Part shown: positions 7,755-16,331 of the stretch, in pieces
How positions within the stretch are numbered: the first letter of the stretch is position 1
How the letters are laid out: every line of letters starts with the position of its first letter
Source of the DNA: UMGS1766 sp963597355
GTDB lineage: Bacteria > Bacillota > Clostridia > Oscillospirales > Oscillospiraceae
Direction: 5' to 3'
DNA: 64,000 nt
Assembly: GCA_963597355.1 (NCBI GenBank)
Contig: CAVBPR010000007.1
Coordinates: forward strand, 1 to 64,000
Program-made: the position numbers and the translations under genes
Notes under the pieces: model-generated
What the model was told of the DNA's origin: nothing
Database searches by the model: none
What the model saw: only the letters and a program-made list of their open reading frames with translations

Positions 7755-9413
7755 ATGGCGGAAAAATTGAAGATTATTTCCCTGGGCGGTCTTAACGAAA
7801 TCGGGAAGAACCTCACGGTGTACGAGTACGGTGAGGATATCATTGTAGTTGACGTGGGCATGGGCTTCCCGGATGACGACATGTATGGCATTGATGTTGT
7901 GATTCCGGATGTGACCTATTTGATCAAAAATCGGGATCGGATTCGCGGCATTTTTCTGACCCACGGCCACGAGGACCACATTGGTGCACTGCCCTATGTC
8001 ATGCGCAGCATTAATGCACCGATCTATGCCACCCGTATGACGGCCGGTCTGGTGGAGCTGAAGCTGGAGGAACATAAGCTGCTGGACAAGACCAAGATTC
8101 ATACCTGCGAGGCGGGCGAGGTTATCAAGGCAGGAAAGTTCTCGGTGGAATTCATTCATATGAACCATTCCATTGCCGATGCAGTTGCCTTTGCGATTAC
8201 CTGCCCGGTGGGTACAGTAGTGCACACCGGCGACTTTAAGATTGACCCGACTCCGGTTTCCGGTGGCATGATTGATCTGGCTCGCCTGGGTGCACTGGGC
8301 AACAAGGGCGTTCTGGCCTTGCTGTGCGACTCGACCAACGTGGAGCGCCCCGGTTACACCAAGAGCGAGCGGGCGGTAGGCGACAGCTTTGATGCGCTGT
8401 TTAAGGGCTGCGACGAACGGATTATTGTCACGACCTTTGCCTCCAATGTGGATCGTATTCAGCAGGTGATCAATGTGGCGGCCCGTTATGGCCGTAAGGT
8501 AGCCGTCAGCGGCCGCAGCATGGAAAATGCACTGAAGGTGTCAACGCAACTGGGCTATATGAGCGTTCCGGAGGGGACGGTAGTTCCGCTGGAGCAGATC
8601 AAGAGCCTGCCCAAAAAGCAGGTGTGCATTATTACCACCGGCAGTCAGGGCGAGAGCATGTCCGCACTGACCCGGATTGCCTTTTCAACCCATCGTCAGA
8701 TCGATATTCAGCCGGGAGACCGGGTGATTTTGTCTGCCTCTGCAATTCCCGGGAATGAGAATTCCATTGGTGCAGTGATCAATGAGCTGTATCGTAAGGG
8801 AGCAGAGGTCGTCAATGAACGGGCGGGAGCGCTCCATGTTTCCGGACATGCCTGCCAGGAGGAACTGAAGATCATTCATGCATTGGTGAAGCCGAAGTTC
8901 TTTATTCCGGTGCACGGCGAGCAGCGCCATTTGCGGGTGCATGCCAAGCTGGCACAGGAGATGGGCATGAATCCGAAGAATATCATTATCAGTGACATCG
9001 GCAAGGTGATTGAACTGTCGCGGAACTCCTGCCGCATCAACGGAACGGTTCCTTCCGGAAATGTTCTGGTGGACGGCTATGGCGTGGGCGATGTGGGCAG
9101 CGTTGTGCTCCGGGATCGCAAACACCTGGCAGAGGACGGCATGATCGTTGTGGTTGTGTCCATGTCCGGTGAGGATGGCAGTGTGGTGTCCGGCCCGGAT
9201 ATCATCACTCGTGGCTTCGTTTACGTTAAGGAAAGCGAGGACCTGATGGAGGAGCTGCGCAACATTGCCTGCCAGACGCTGTACGAATGCGAGTGCCGCA
9301 GAGTGACCGACTGGGCCAGCATCAAGAGCGCAGTGAAGGGTGATCTGTCCACCTTCCTGTACAAAAAGACAAAGCGAAATCCGATGATCCTTCCTGTGAT
9401 TATGGAAGTGTGA
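7755..9413 (+). CDS. rnj: Ribonuclease J
   Basis: A 552-residue metallo-beta-lactamase-fold nuclease, full length for RNase J. The zinc site HGHEDHIG is at 70-77, with a beta-CASP insert and the later HTGDFK, STN and PVHGEQRH motifs, then a C-terminal domain. RNase J is both a 5'-3' exonuclease and an endonuclease and acts in mRNA decay and rRNA maturation in Gram-positive bacteria. Only one copy is in the window, so J1/J2 paralogy cannot be judged. The RBS AAGGAG and ATG 7755 are clear, and the gene has its own terminator. Confidence 0.96.
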   Translation: MAEKLKIISLGGLNEIGKNLTVYEYGEDIIVVDVGMGFPDDDMYGIDVVIPDVTYLIKNRDRIRGIFLTHGHEDHIGALPYVMRSINAPIYATRMTAGLVELKLEEHKLLDKTKIHTCEAGEVIKAGKFSVEFIHMNHSIADAVAFAITCPVGTVVHTGDFKIDPTPVSGGMIDLARLGALGNKGVLALLCDSTNVERPGYTKSERAVGDSFDALFKGCDERIIVTTFASNVDRIQQVINVAARYGRKVAVSGRSMENALKVSTQLGYMSVPEGTVVPLEQIKSLPKKQVCIITTGSQGESMSALTRIAFSTHRQIDIQPGDRVILSASAIPGNENSIGAVINELYRKGAEVVNERAGALHVSGHACQEELKIIHALVKPKFFIPVHGEQRHLRVHAKLAQEMGMNPKNIIISDIGKVIELSRNSCRINGTVPSGNVLVDGYGVGDVGSVVLRDRKHLAEDGMIVVVVSMSGEDGSVVSGPDIITRGFVYVKESEDLMEELRNIACQTLYECECRRVTDWASIKSAVKGDLSTFLYKKTKRNPMILPVIMEV

Positions 9414-9450
9414 TTTATACGGCCTGTTAAAAGTTTAACAAAAATGAAAG

Positions 9451-9490
9451 ATAGCCGGCGTAATCCTGCATGGGTGCGCCGGCTATTTCC
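9451..9490 (+). terminator. Terminator of rnj
   Basis: A 10-bp stem ATAGCCGGCG/CGCCGGCTAT (9451-9486) followed by a weak T-rich tail. Confidence 0.65.
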
Positions 9491-9548
9491 TTATATTTCG
9501 ATAAATTTTTAACAATCAAAATTATTTTTGAAATTTTGAAAATAAGTC

Positions 9549-9576
9549 TTGCATTTTAGAAAAACTATGCTATACT
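9549..9576 (+). promoter_or_regulatory. Promoter of the small LRR-like gene
   Basis: TTGCAT (9549-9554), a 16-base spacer and TATACT (9571-9576). Confidence 0.6.
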
Positions 9577-9642
9577 GTCACTTACAAAAACGACTTACAG
9601 AAAACAGTTACACAAAACTGATTATAAAAGGAGAAGGGTACT

Positions 9643-10122
9643 ATGGCACTGAAGTTGGAACAGTATGGAGAAAATTGGAAAATCATCTATTCTGTCGACG
9701 CAGCAGGCAACAAGGTTCTGTGGGACGTCAGCGGAGATGGCGAAGTGTTCGTTGTACCCGCCGGCGTGAAGGAAATTCGGAAGCGCGCGATTAGTGTGGG
9801 TAACTGTCCGCGGCTGAAGCAGGTGAACATCCCCCATTGCGTGCGCACCATCCATCGGGGTGCTCTTGATGGGTTTGGCAAAAATATGGTGGTGTTCTGC
9901 GCCAGTCCGGAAAAGCCGGCCGGTTTCTTTGAGGGAGAATACGAGGAAGTGTTCCAGGAAGACGGAGCTTCCTACTATGTGACCCATTACGGAAGCTGGC
10001 TGTGCCGTTCCACGGTGGTGCGCAGCCGGGATGAAGAAGGTCGTCTGACCTGGGCTTCCGAGGGGGAACAGGAGAGTGCCAACCGGCCCCGGGTTCGTTG
10101 GGGCTGCACAGAGTTGGCCTGA
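9643..10122 (+). CDS. Small protein with BspA-like leucine-rich repeat, function unknown
   Basis: A 159-residue soluble protein without a signal peptide. Residues about 30-75 (WDVSGDGEVFVVPAGVKEI, then NCPRLKQVNIPHCV and TIHRGALDGF) read as one or two BspA/LRR_5-type repeats, in which I/V/L-x-I-P-x-x-V recurs every 20-23 residues. The rest has no known motif. Such repeats usually bind protein, but no partner is suggested by the neighbours. It has its own promoter, the RBS AAAAGGAGAAGGG, and a terminator. Function is not assigned. Confidence 0.7.
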   Translation: MALKLEQYGENWKIIYSVDAAGNKVLWDVSGDGEVFVVPAGVKEIRKRAISVGNCPRLKQVNIPHCVRTIHRGALDGFGKNMVVFCASPEKPAGFFEGEYEEVFQEDGASYYVTHYGSWLCRSTVVRSRDEEGRLTWASEGEQESANRPRVRWGCTELA

Positions 10123-10163
10123 ATTTCAGTGGTTGCTTCCTGTATGAAGCAGTGATAATGACA

Positions 10164-10210
10164 AACCAGAGACGCACACGGGATTTTCCGTGTGCGTCTC
10201 TGGTTTTTTA
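10164..10210. terminator. Bidirectional terminator between convergent genes
   Basis: A perfect stem of about 18 bp (from AACCAGAGACGCACACGG at 10164) with loop GATTTT and T/A runs on both sides; it serves the LRR gene and the minus-strand ligase. Confidence 0.8.
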
Positions 10211-10228
10211 TAAGACAAGGAGATCTGC

Positions 10229-12166
10229 TCAGGAACGCTTCAGCAGTCCCTGTTCCAAATCGACCGCCGCCTGCTGTTTCATGACGTAGTGCAGTTTTTT
10301 GCCGGTGGCGGTGTGAGGCAGGCTGTCCACCAGCCGATAATAGCGGGGGCGTTTATAGGCGGAAAGCATGGGGGAGGCGTTGCAATAGTCTACCAGATCC
10401 CGAACGGTAAGGCTGTCCTCGCTGGCTACAATGTAGGCCACAACAACCTGACCGCGGACTTTGTCCGCCACAGCGGTGACAAGACTGTCTGCCACGCCGG
10501 GGTGCTCGTTGAGAACCTCTTCAATCTGGGCGGGATAGATGTTTTCGCCGGAGCAGATGATCATATCATCCTTTCGACCGCAGACGGTAACGAACCAGTC
10601 TTCGTCCCAGGTGCCCAGATCTCCGGTGTAAAGCCAGCCCTTATAGAATTTCTTCTTCTGTTCGGTGGGATTGTTGTAGTAGCTGTAGGTGGTTTTTTCC
10701 GGGCAAAAGATGATGATTTCGCCGGTTTCCTCGCTGTCGTGAGCTACCATTTCATCGGGCTCGGCCTTGTGATCGTCATAGGCTTTTACCACGCGAACCT
10801 CATCGTCGATGCAGCTCCGCCCGGCGGTGCCTGTGTGTTCCGGCAGGTCATAGGGGCGAAGGAAGGAGTTCCAGAGGGTTTCGGTCGTGCCGTAGCCGTT
10901 GTAGATGTTGGGGGTCAACACCTGCATGTAACGCACACAGGCGGCCTTTTCGAAGGGAGCGCCCATGGTAACCAGTCCCTTCAGTTTGCTCAGGTCAACC
11001 GGTGATTTTTCCTGTGCGCGGCAGAGCATTTCCATGGAGGAAGGAGCGCCCATGGCGAAGGTGACGCCATATTCCTCGATGGTTTGCAGGCTCAGCTTCG
11101 GCTGAAACACGCGGGAGACGATCGTAGATGCACCGACATAGAAGGTGGGGCAGGGGCCGCCGACGTGGACGCCGCCGCGGTGGAACCAGGGAGTCATATT
11201 CAGCAGGACATCATAAGCGTTCATGGGGTAGTGCATAATGATGTCGTGGGCGGAAAGCACCTCGTTGATGTCGTTGACGGGAACACTTTTCGGAAGCGCG
11301 GTTGTGCCGGAAGTACACAACCGAACCACCTCGTCATAAATATGAGGACGCACCTTCATTAAAGGATCTGTGATCAGCTGATCGCGGACATAGTTTTCGT
11401 AGGAGATATGCCCCTCCGGCAGAGCGGCTCCCTTCAGGTTGTCCGCCATCACTACCGTTGTAGGCTTGTGCTGAGCCAGTTCAACTGCCTGGGATGCCAT
11501 GGGGGCAATTTCGGCAGAGTAAATGAATACCTTCGGTTTATTGTGGTCAATCAGCAGGGCGGTTTCACCGGCGGAGAGATTGAAGTTGCAGGGGTTGACA
11601 ATCGCGCCCAGCTTACGGGGGGCAATGTAGCCAAAGGCGAATTCCGGGCAGTTCATCAGAGAGAGCATCACAACGTCGTTTTTGCCAACGCCGTCGGCAT
11701 CCAGTGCATGGGCCAGTCGGTTGGCCTCGTGGTTGAGCTCGTTGTAGTTCCAGGTTCGGTTGGTAGCCGGATCAATCATGGCCGTCTTTTTCGCGTAGCG
11801 GCGCACATTGCGGTAGAAGCCGTTTAACCAGGTGTATTCGTGCTCAAAGGTGTCTCGAAACATGGTGTCATCATAGGTTCGATTCATAGTCTTTCCTCTC
11901 TGCGCGGCAGGCGCATTGTGGGCGGAGCGGTTGAGAAAGTCTGCCTCCGCTATTTGGGGAGCGTAAAGGTTAGTACCGGAAGTGCGGTCGCACAGCAGGA
12001 AGCCCTTCTCGGCCAGACGGGCGAGGGAGGTCATCAGTGTGGACAGACTCCAGTTGCGTTTCGGTTGAATTGCGGACAGAATCTGGCGGGCGGTCATCGG
12101 TGCGACGGCGGACCAGAGGATATCCATGATGTCGCGTTCTGCAGGACCAAGGGTCACTTTTGCCAT
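10229..12166 (-). CDS. BlaI-family DNA-binding domain fused to acyl-CoA synthetase (AMP-forming)
   Basis: One 645-codon frame. Residues about 1-78 are a BlaI/MecI/CopY-type winged helix (AERDIMDILWS, NWSLSTLMTSLARLAEKGFL, TNLYAPQIAEADFL), without the C-terminal dimerisation helices of BlaI. After a 15-residue linker comes an ANL-superfamily ligase with CTSGTTALPKS, NGYGTTE, YTGDLG, GRKDDMIICSGENIYPAQIEEVL and the A10 lysine in TATGKK. ATG 12166 has GAGGTG upstream. An internal ATG at 11887 has its own strong site (AGAGAGG), so a 552-residue ligase alone may also be made. The ligase would activate a carboxylic acid to its CoA thioester; the substrate is unknown. Two genes joined by loss of the repressor stop is the simplest origin. 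Confidence 0.88.
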   Translation of the reverse strand: MAKVTLGPAERDIMDILWSAVAPMTARQILSAIQPKRNWSLSTLMTSLARLAEKGFLLCDRTSGTNLYAPQIAEADFLNRSAHNAPAAQRGKTMNRTYDDTMFRDTFEHEYTWLNGFYRNVRRYAKKTAMIDPATNRTWNYNELNHEANRLAHALDADGVGKNDVVMLSLMNCPEFAFGYIAPRKLGAIVNPCNFNLSAGETALLIDHNKPKVFIYSAEIAPMASQAVELAQHKPTTVVMADNLKGAALPEGHISYENYVRDQLITDPLMKVRPHIYDEVVRLCTSGTTALPKSVPVNDINEVLSAHDIIMHYPMNAYDVLLNMTPWFHRGGVHVGGPCPTFYVGASTIVSRVFQPKLSLQTIEEYGVTFAMGAPSSMEMLCRAQEKSPVDLSKLKGLVTMGAPFEKAACVRYMQVLTPNIYNGYGTTETLWNSFLRPYDLPEHTGTAGRSCIDDEVRVVKAYDDHKAEPDEMVAHDSEETGEIIIFCPEKTTYSYYNNPTEQKKKFYKGWLYTGDLGTWDEDWFVTVCGRKDDMIICSGENIYPAQIEEVLNEHPGVADSLVTAVADKVRGQVVVAYIVASEDSLTVRDLVDYCNASPMLSAYKRPRYYRLVDSLPHTATGKKLHYVMKQQAAVDLEQGLLKRS

Positions 12167-12191
12167 AACAGCACCTCGCATTATACGAAAG

Positions 12192-12247
12192 TTGTATAAT
12201 AAATTATACATTATGTGCATTATACAAAAAATGATGCATAATGTCAA
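12192..12247 (-). promoter_or_regulatory. Consensus promoter overlapped by BlaI-like operator
   Basis: On the minus strand TTGACA (12247-12242), 17 bases and TATAAT (12224-12219) form a perfect promoter. Overlapping and following it are TTGTATAAT (12192-12200) with inverse ATTATACAA (12219-12227), and an inner 16-base palindrome GTATAATAAATTATAC (12194-12209). AT-rich TACA/TGTA dyads are what BlaI-type repressors bind, so autoregulation by the fusion is inferred. Confidence 0.75.
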
Positions 12248-12280
12248 TAAAAAGCGCACCTGTCGTTTTCGACAGGTGCG
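12246..12280 (-). terminator. Terminator of fabF
   Basis: CGCACCTGTCG/CGACAGGTGCG hairpin (12255-12280); on the minus strand five Ts follow. It abuts the -35 box of the next gene. Confidence 0.75.
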
Positions 12281-12300
12281 TAAAGGATGAATGAAAGTTG

Positions 12301-13542
12301 TCAGTCTTCGAAACGACCTACGATCAGGCTGGCGTTCTGACCGCCAAAGCCGAGGGCGTTGTTCATGGCAACGCGAACGTCTGCTTTGCGGGCAACGTTG
12401 GGAACGCAGTCCAGGTCGCAGTCCGGATCGGGAGTTTCATAATTTAATGTGGGAGGAATCAGGCATTCCCGAATCGCCTGAATGCAGGCGATGGTTTCGG
12501 TAATGCCGCCTGCACCCATCAAATGGCCGGTGGCGCTTTTGGTGGAGGAGATCAGCAGATTTTTTGCGTGGTCGCCAAATACCGTGTGGATAGCGGCACA
12601 TTCGTAGGCATCGCCCATATGGGTTGCAGTACCGTGGGTGTTGATGTACTGCACATCCTCCGGCTTCAGTCCTGCCTGTTCCAGTGCCAGAGCCATGCAC
12701 TGAGCGCCGCCTTCTCCGCCGGGACGGGGCGAAGTGATATGGAAGGCATCGTTATTGTTGGCGCAGGCCAGAATTTCAGCGTAAATTTTTGCGCCTCGTG
12801 CCTTTGCGTGATCCAATGTTTCCAACACCAGTGCACCGCCGCCCTCACCCATGACGAAGCCGTCGCGGTTTTTGTCAAAGGGCTTGCATGCGTGGGCGGG
12901 ATCATCGTTGTTTTTGCTCAGGGCCTGAGCAGCGGCCAGAGAGGCGATCGTCACATCGCACATAATGCTTTCACCGCCTACAGCGACCATAGCATCTGCA
13001 GCACCGGAGCGCAGCAGCATGCAGGCCACATTCACTGCGTCAATGCCGGAGGAGCAGGCTGTGTTGATGGTCAGGCTGGGGCCGCGAAGATTGTTGGCAA
13101 TGGCAATCTGACAGGGAGCCATGTTCCCCAGAATTTTGGGTACAAAACGGGGGGAAACCTTTTTTCGTGCGGCAGTATCATATTCCGCCTGCGTTGCCGC
13201 AATTTCCGCCACACCATCCATTGCAGTGCCCATAACCAGACCGGTGCGGAAGGGATCGAATTCGCCGCCGGACATTTGAATGGCCTCTTGCGCAGCTGCA
13301 AATGCATACAGGCCGAAGGAGGCCAGGTTCTTTGCGTAGGCCTTGGGAACATGCTGATCCACATCGAAGTCCTTTACTTCACCGGCAAAACGCACCGCAA
13401 GTTGAGAGGCATCGAAATGGGTGATGGGAGCAACACCGCTGACGCCGGCGGTAAGGTTCTTCCAGTAGGTTTCTACGCCGGTACCGATGGGAGTTACGGC
13501 ACCCATACCGGTGACAACGATTCTGAGATTTCCTTTATTCAA
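12301..13542 (-). CDS. fabF: Beta-ketoacyl-ACP synthase II (FabF)
   Basis: A 413-residue thiolase-fold condensing enzyme that extends acyl-ACP with malonyl-ACP. With the TTG start at 13542, the catalytic triad falls at Cys163 (NTACSSG), His303 (NTHGTAT) and His340 (KSATGH), the same numbering as E. coli FabF. GAGG lies 8 bases upstream of this TTG. An in-frame ATG at 13584 overlaps the -10 box of the gene's own promoter and so cannot be used. No other fatty-acid genes are adjacent, but the downstream ligase fusion also handles acyl groups. Confidence 0.93.
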   Translation of the reverse strand: MNKGNLRIVVTGMGAVTPIGTGVETYWKNLTAGVSGVAPITHFDASQLAVRFAGEVKDFDVDQHVPKAYAKNLASFGLYAFAAAQEAIQMSGGEFDPFRTGLVMGTAMDGVAEIAATQAEYDTAARKKVSPRFVPKILGNMAPCQIAIANNLRGPSLTINTACSSGIDAVNVACMLLRSGAADAMVAVGGESIMCDVTIASLAAAQALSKNNDDPAHACKPFDKNRDGFVMGEGGGALVLETLDHAKARGAKIYAEILACANNNDAFHITSPRPGGEGGAQCMALALEQAGLKPEDVQYINTHGTATHMGDAYECAAIHTVFGDHAKNLLISSTKSATGHLMGAGGITETIACIQAIRECLIPPTLNYETPDPDCDLDCVPNVARKADVRVAMNNALGFGGQNASLIVGRFED

Positions 13543-13583
13543 TGTGTTTTCCTCACAGTCTTTTATTAATACATACAAGGGCA

Positions 13584-13612
13584 ATTATATGTGATGATGG
13601 CAGGAGTGTCAA
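13584..13612 (-). promoter_or_regulatory. Promoter of fabF
   Basis: TTGACA (13612-13607), 17 bases, TATAAT (13589-13584) on the minus strand: a perfect consensus. Confidence 0.85.
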
Positions 13613-13660
13613 GGAAGTTTGCAACAGAAAGGCGGAATCGTTTGCCAACGGTGTTTCCCT

Positions 13661-13688
13661 TTGACACAGGGGAAAAAACTGATATAAT
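13661..13688 (+). promoter_or_regulatory. Promoter of mtaB operon
   Basis: TTGACA (13661-13666), 16 bases, TATAAT (13683-13688), divergent from the fabF promoter. Confidence 0.8.
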
Positions 13689-13728
13689 AAGATGAATTTT
13701 TATGTTTTTGTGTAGGATGAAAAAAGTT

Positions 13729-15021
13729 ATGAAGATTGCTATTTACACCCTTGGCTGCAAGGTGAATCAATATGAAACCCAGGCAATGGAAACCATTCTC
13801 CGCCAGCGCGGACACGAGTTGGTGGATTTTCACGAAGCGGCCGATGCTTACATCATTAACACCTGTACGGTGACCGCCGTCAGCGACACAAAATCGCGGC
13901 AGATGATTCATCGTGCGCGGCGGGAAAACCCGGATGCGGTTGTGGCGGTTTGCGGCTGCTATGCTCAGACCAGCCCGGAGGATATCGAGGCCATGGAAGT
14001 GGACCTGATCTATGGCACCGGGGACAGAATGCAGTTTCTGGACGAGCTGGAGCGCATTGCCCATGGTAAGCAATCCATCCATGTGGATGCAGTTATGCGC
14101 CGGCGCAACTTTGAATTTCTGCCCGCCGGCGGCTTGGATGGACGCACGCGCTGCATGCTGAAAATTGAGGACGGCTGCGTCAATTTTTGCACTTATTGCG
14201 CCATTCCCTATGCGCGTGGCCCGGTGCGCTCGATTTCGCTGGAGCAGGCGGTTAGCGAGACTGTGCGTCTGGCAGAGGAAGGCTATCAGGAGCTGGTGAT
14301 TACCGGTATTGAGATTTCCAGCTGGGGGCACGATTTGAAAAATGGGCTTTCTCTGATTGACCTGACGGAGGCAATTTGCCAAGCTGCCCCATCTCTCCGC
14401 ATTCGTCTGGGCAGTCTGGAACCCCGTTCCATCACGGAGGAATTTTGCCTTCGGGCGGCTCAGTTGCCGAACCTTTGCCCGCATTTTCACCTTTCTCTGC
14501 AAAGCGGCTGTGATGCAACGCTGAAGCGGATGAACCGGAAATACGATACGGCCCGTTATTTGGAGTCTTGCCGTCTGCTGCGGGATCATTTTGATGATCC
14601 GGCAATTACCACTGACCTGATTGTCGGCTTTCCAGGTGAAACGGAAGAGGAATTCCAGCAGACACTGGAATTCCTGCAAAAAGCGGCATTTTCTTCCATG
14701 CATATTTTCCCTTACTCCAGGCGTAGTGGAACGCCGGCCTATGATTTTCCGGATCAGGTTACAAACGCGGTAAAAAAAGACCGTGCGCATCGTGCAGCTG
14801 CTGTGGCGGAGAAGATGGAGCGAACCTATCTAAAGCGTCAATTGGGCAAAACTATGACAGTTTTATTCGAAGAGGAAAAGGACGGCCGCTGGAGAGGGCA
14901 TACGCCAAACTATCTTGAAGTTCGCACGACCTGCGAAGACAATCTCCACAATCAACTCCGTCAAGTCTATATCGATGCAGTCGAGGGAACCGGCCTTGCT
15001 GGAAAGCTGGTGGAAGCATGA
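13729..15021 (+). CDS. mtaB: tRNA t6A37 methylthiotransferase MtaB
   Basis: A 430-residue radical SAM methylthiotransferase. The UPF0004 domain cysteines are Cys10, Cys46 and a third in VCGCYA; the radical SAM cluster is C150-x3-C154-x2-C157 (CVNFCTYC); a TRAM-like C-terminus follows. GCKVNQYE, with E rather than MiaB-type residues, and the absence of the MiaB-specific start fit MtaB. It turns t6A37 into ms2t6A37 in tRNAs reading ANN codons. ATG 13729 is chosen with AGGA 11 bases upstream; a longer frame from 13702 lacks a site. The stop overlaps the start of the cysteine desulfurase, so the two are translationally coupled. Confidence 0.92.
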   Translation: MKIAIYTLGCKVNQYETQAMETILRQRGHELVDFHEAADAYIINTCTVTAVSDTKSRQMIHRARRENPDAVVAVCGCYAQTSPEDIEAMEVDLIYGTGDRMQFLDELERIAHGKQSIHVDAVMRRRNFEFLPAGGLDGRTRCMLKIEDGCVNFCTYCAIPYARGPVRSISLEQAVSETVRLAEEGYQELVITGIEISSWGHDLKNGLSLIDLTEAICQAAPSLRIRLGSLEPRSITEEFCLRAAQLPNLCPHFHLSLQSGCDATLKRMNRKYDTARYLESCRLLRDHFDDPAITTDLIVGFPGETEEEFQQTLEFLQKAAFSSMHIFPYSRRSGTPAYDFPDQVTNAVKKDRAHRAAAVAEKMERTYLKRQLGKTMTVLFEEEKDGRWRGHTPNYLEVRTTCEDNLHNQLRQVYIDAVEGTGLAGKLVEA

Positions 15022-16160
15022 GAACCGTTTATCTGGACAACGCAGCCACCACGCAGGTTTGCCCTGAGGCAGTGCAGGCGGCGGTCGCGGCGATGACGGA
15101 GGACTACTTCAATCCATCTTCCCGTTATCCGCAGGCGATCCAGGCGGGTAAACAGCTGGCGGAGCATCGGGGAGCGGTTGCAAAGGCGCTGGGGTGCAAG
15201 GCAAGTGAGGTTATTTTCACCTCCTGCGGAACGGAAAGCGACAACTGGGCCATCAGGGGCGCTGTAGAGTTGAAGCGCCGCAAAGGAAAACATATCATTA
15301 CAACCGCCATTGAGCACCATGCTGTTCTGAATCCGATGGCGGCGCTGGAAAAACAGGGGTATGAAGTAACTTACTTAAAGCCCACAGCCGATGGATCGAT
15401 TCGTCTGGAGGAACTGGAACAGGCCATTCGCCCGGATACGGTGCTCGTGTCGATGATGCTGGTGAACAATGAGCTGGGTTCTGTTCTTCCGGTAAAGGAA
15501 GCGGTTCAGATTCTCCGCCGCTGCAATCCCAATGCCCTGTTCCATTGCGATGCGGTGCAGGCATTTTTGAAGGTGCCCTTTACCGTGAGGGAGCTTGGAG
15601 TAGATTTGCTTTCCATCAGTGGCCATAAGGTGCATGCACCAAAAGGGATTGGAGCGCTGTACCTTCGCAGTGGAGTCCAGCTGCCGCCCATGATTCTTGG
15701 CGGCGGGCAGGAGAATGGTTTGCGCAGCGGCACAGAGCCTACGGCGCAAATTGCGGCTTTTGCCGCTGCATGCCGCGTGGGCCTTGCCCGTCGGGAGGCG
15801 GATATTTCTCACATGCGGGAATTGAAAGCCTACACGCTGGAGCGTTTGCGCGAGGAGGTTCCGCAGGTCGTACCGGTTGTGTCAGGCGGTGCGCCCCATG
15901 TGCTGGCACTGACTATGGCCGGTTATAAAAGCGAGGTGCTGGTGCGGGTGCTGGGCGACCAGGGGATTTGCGTCTCTGCCGGAAGTGCCTGCCACAAAGG
16001 GAAACCAAGCCACGTCTATGCCGCGATGCCGCTGAATAAAGCGCAGCGGGACGGTGCATTCCGCATTTCTTTTTCCGGGGATTCCAGCCGGGAGGATGTG
16101 GATCGGTTTATTTCTGCCCTGCAGTCTGCAGTGAAGATGCTTTTTCCATCGATGAGCTGA
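15018..16160 (+). CDS. Cysteine desulfurase (NifS/IscS family)
   Basis: A 380-residue PLP enzyme of aminotransferase class V. It starts TVYLDNAATT, has the PLP-binding Lys204 in SGHKVHAPKG, His100/101 in IEHHAVLN and the persulfide Cys325 in SAGSACHKG on a short loop, which suggests a group II enzyme. It takes sulfur from L-cysteine for delivery to thio-modification or Fe-S enzymes. It overlaps mtaB by 4 bases (ATGA), so it may feed sulfur to MtaB or its cluster. No iscU is adjacent. Confidence 0.93.
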   Translation: MRTVYLDNAATTQVCPEAVQAAVAAMTEDYFNPSSRYPQAIQAGKQLAEHRGAVAKALGCKASEVIFTSCGTESDNWAIRGAVELKRRKGKHIITTAIEHHAVLNPMAALEKQGYEVTYLKPTADGSIRLEELEQAIRPDTVLVSMMLVNNELGSVLPVKEAVQILRRCNPNALFHCDAVQAFLKVPFTVRELGVDLLSISGHKVHAPKGIGALYLRSGVQLPPMILGGGQENGLRSGTEPTAQIAAFAAACRVGLARREADISHMRELKAYTLERLREEVPQVVPVVSGGAPHVLALTMAGYKSEVLVRVLGDQGICVSAGSACHKGKPSHVYAAMPLNKAQRDGAFRISFSGDSSREDVDRFISALQSAVKMLFPSMS

Positions 16161-16170
16161 AAATATCTGA

Positions 16171-16212
16171 AATCATGCCTTGCTTTTCCAGTTGCCAGGC
16201 ATGATTTTTGTT
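16171..16212 (+). terminator. Terminator of mtaB operon
   Basis: AATCATGCCT (16171-16180) pairs with AGGCATGATT (16197-16206), followed by TTTTG. Confidence 0.65.
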
Positions 16213-16239
16213 GCAATTGCAATGGTTACGATATATAAT
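16211..16239 (+). promoter_or_regulatory. Promoter of the flippase gene
   Basis: TTGCAA (16211-16216), 17 bases, TATAAT (16234-16239), directly after the preceding terminator. Confidence 0.7.
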
Positions 16240-16331
16240 ATCATAGCTTGTCATGCGTTCACGGGCAAAATAGTGAAAACTGCGCTCATGTGACGCGGTA
16301 GATTGTAGGTTCCCGCAGGGAGGCAACCATC

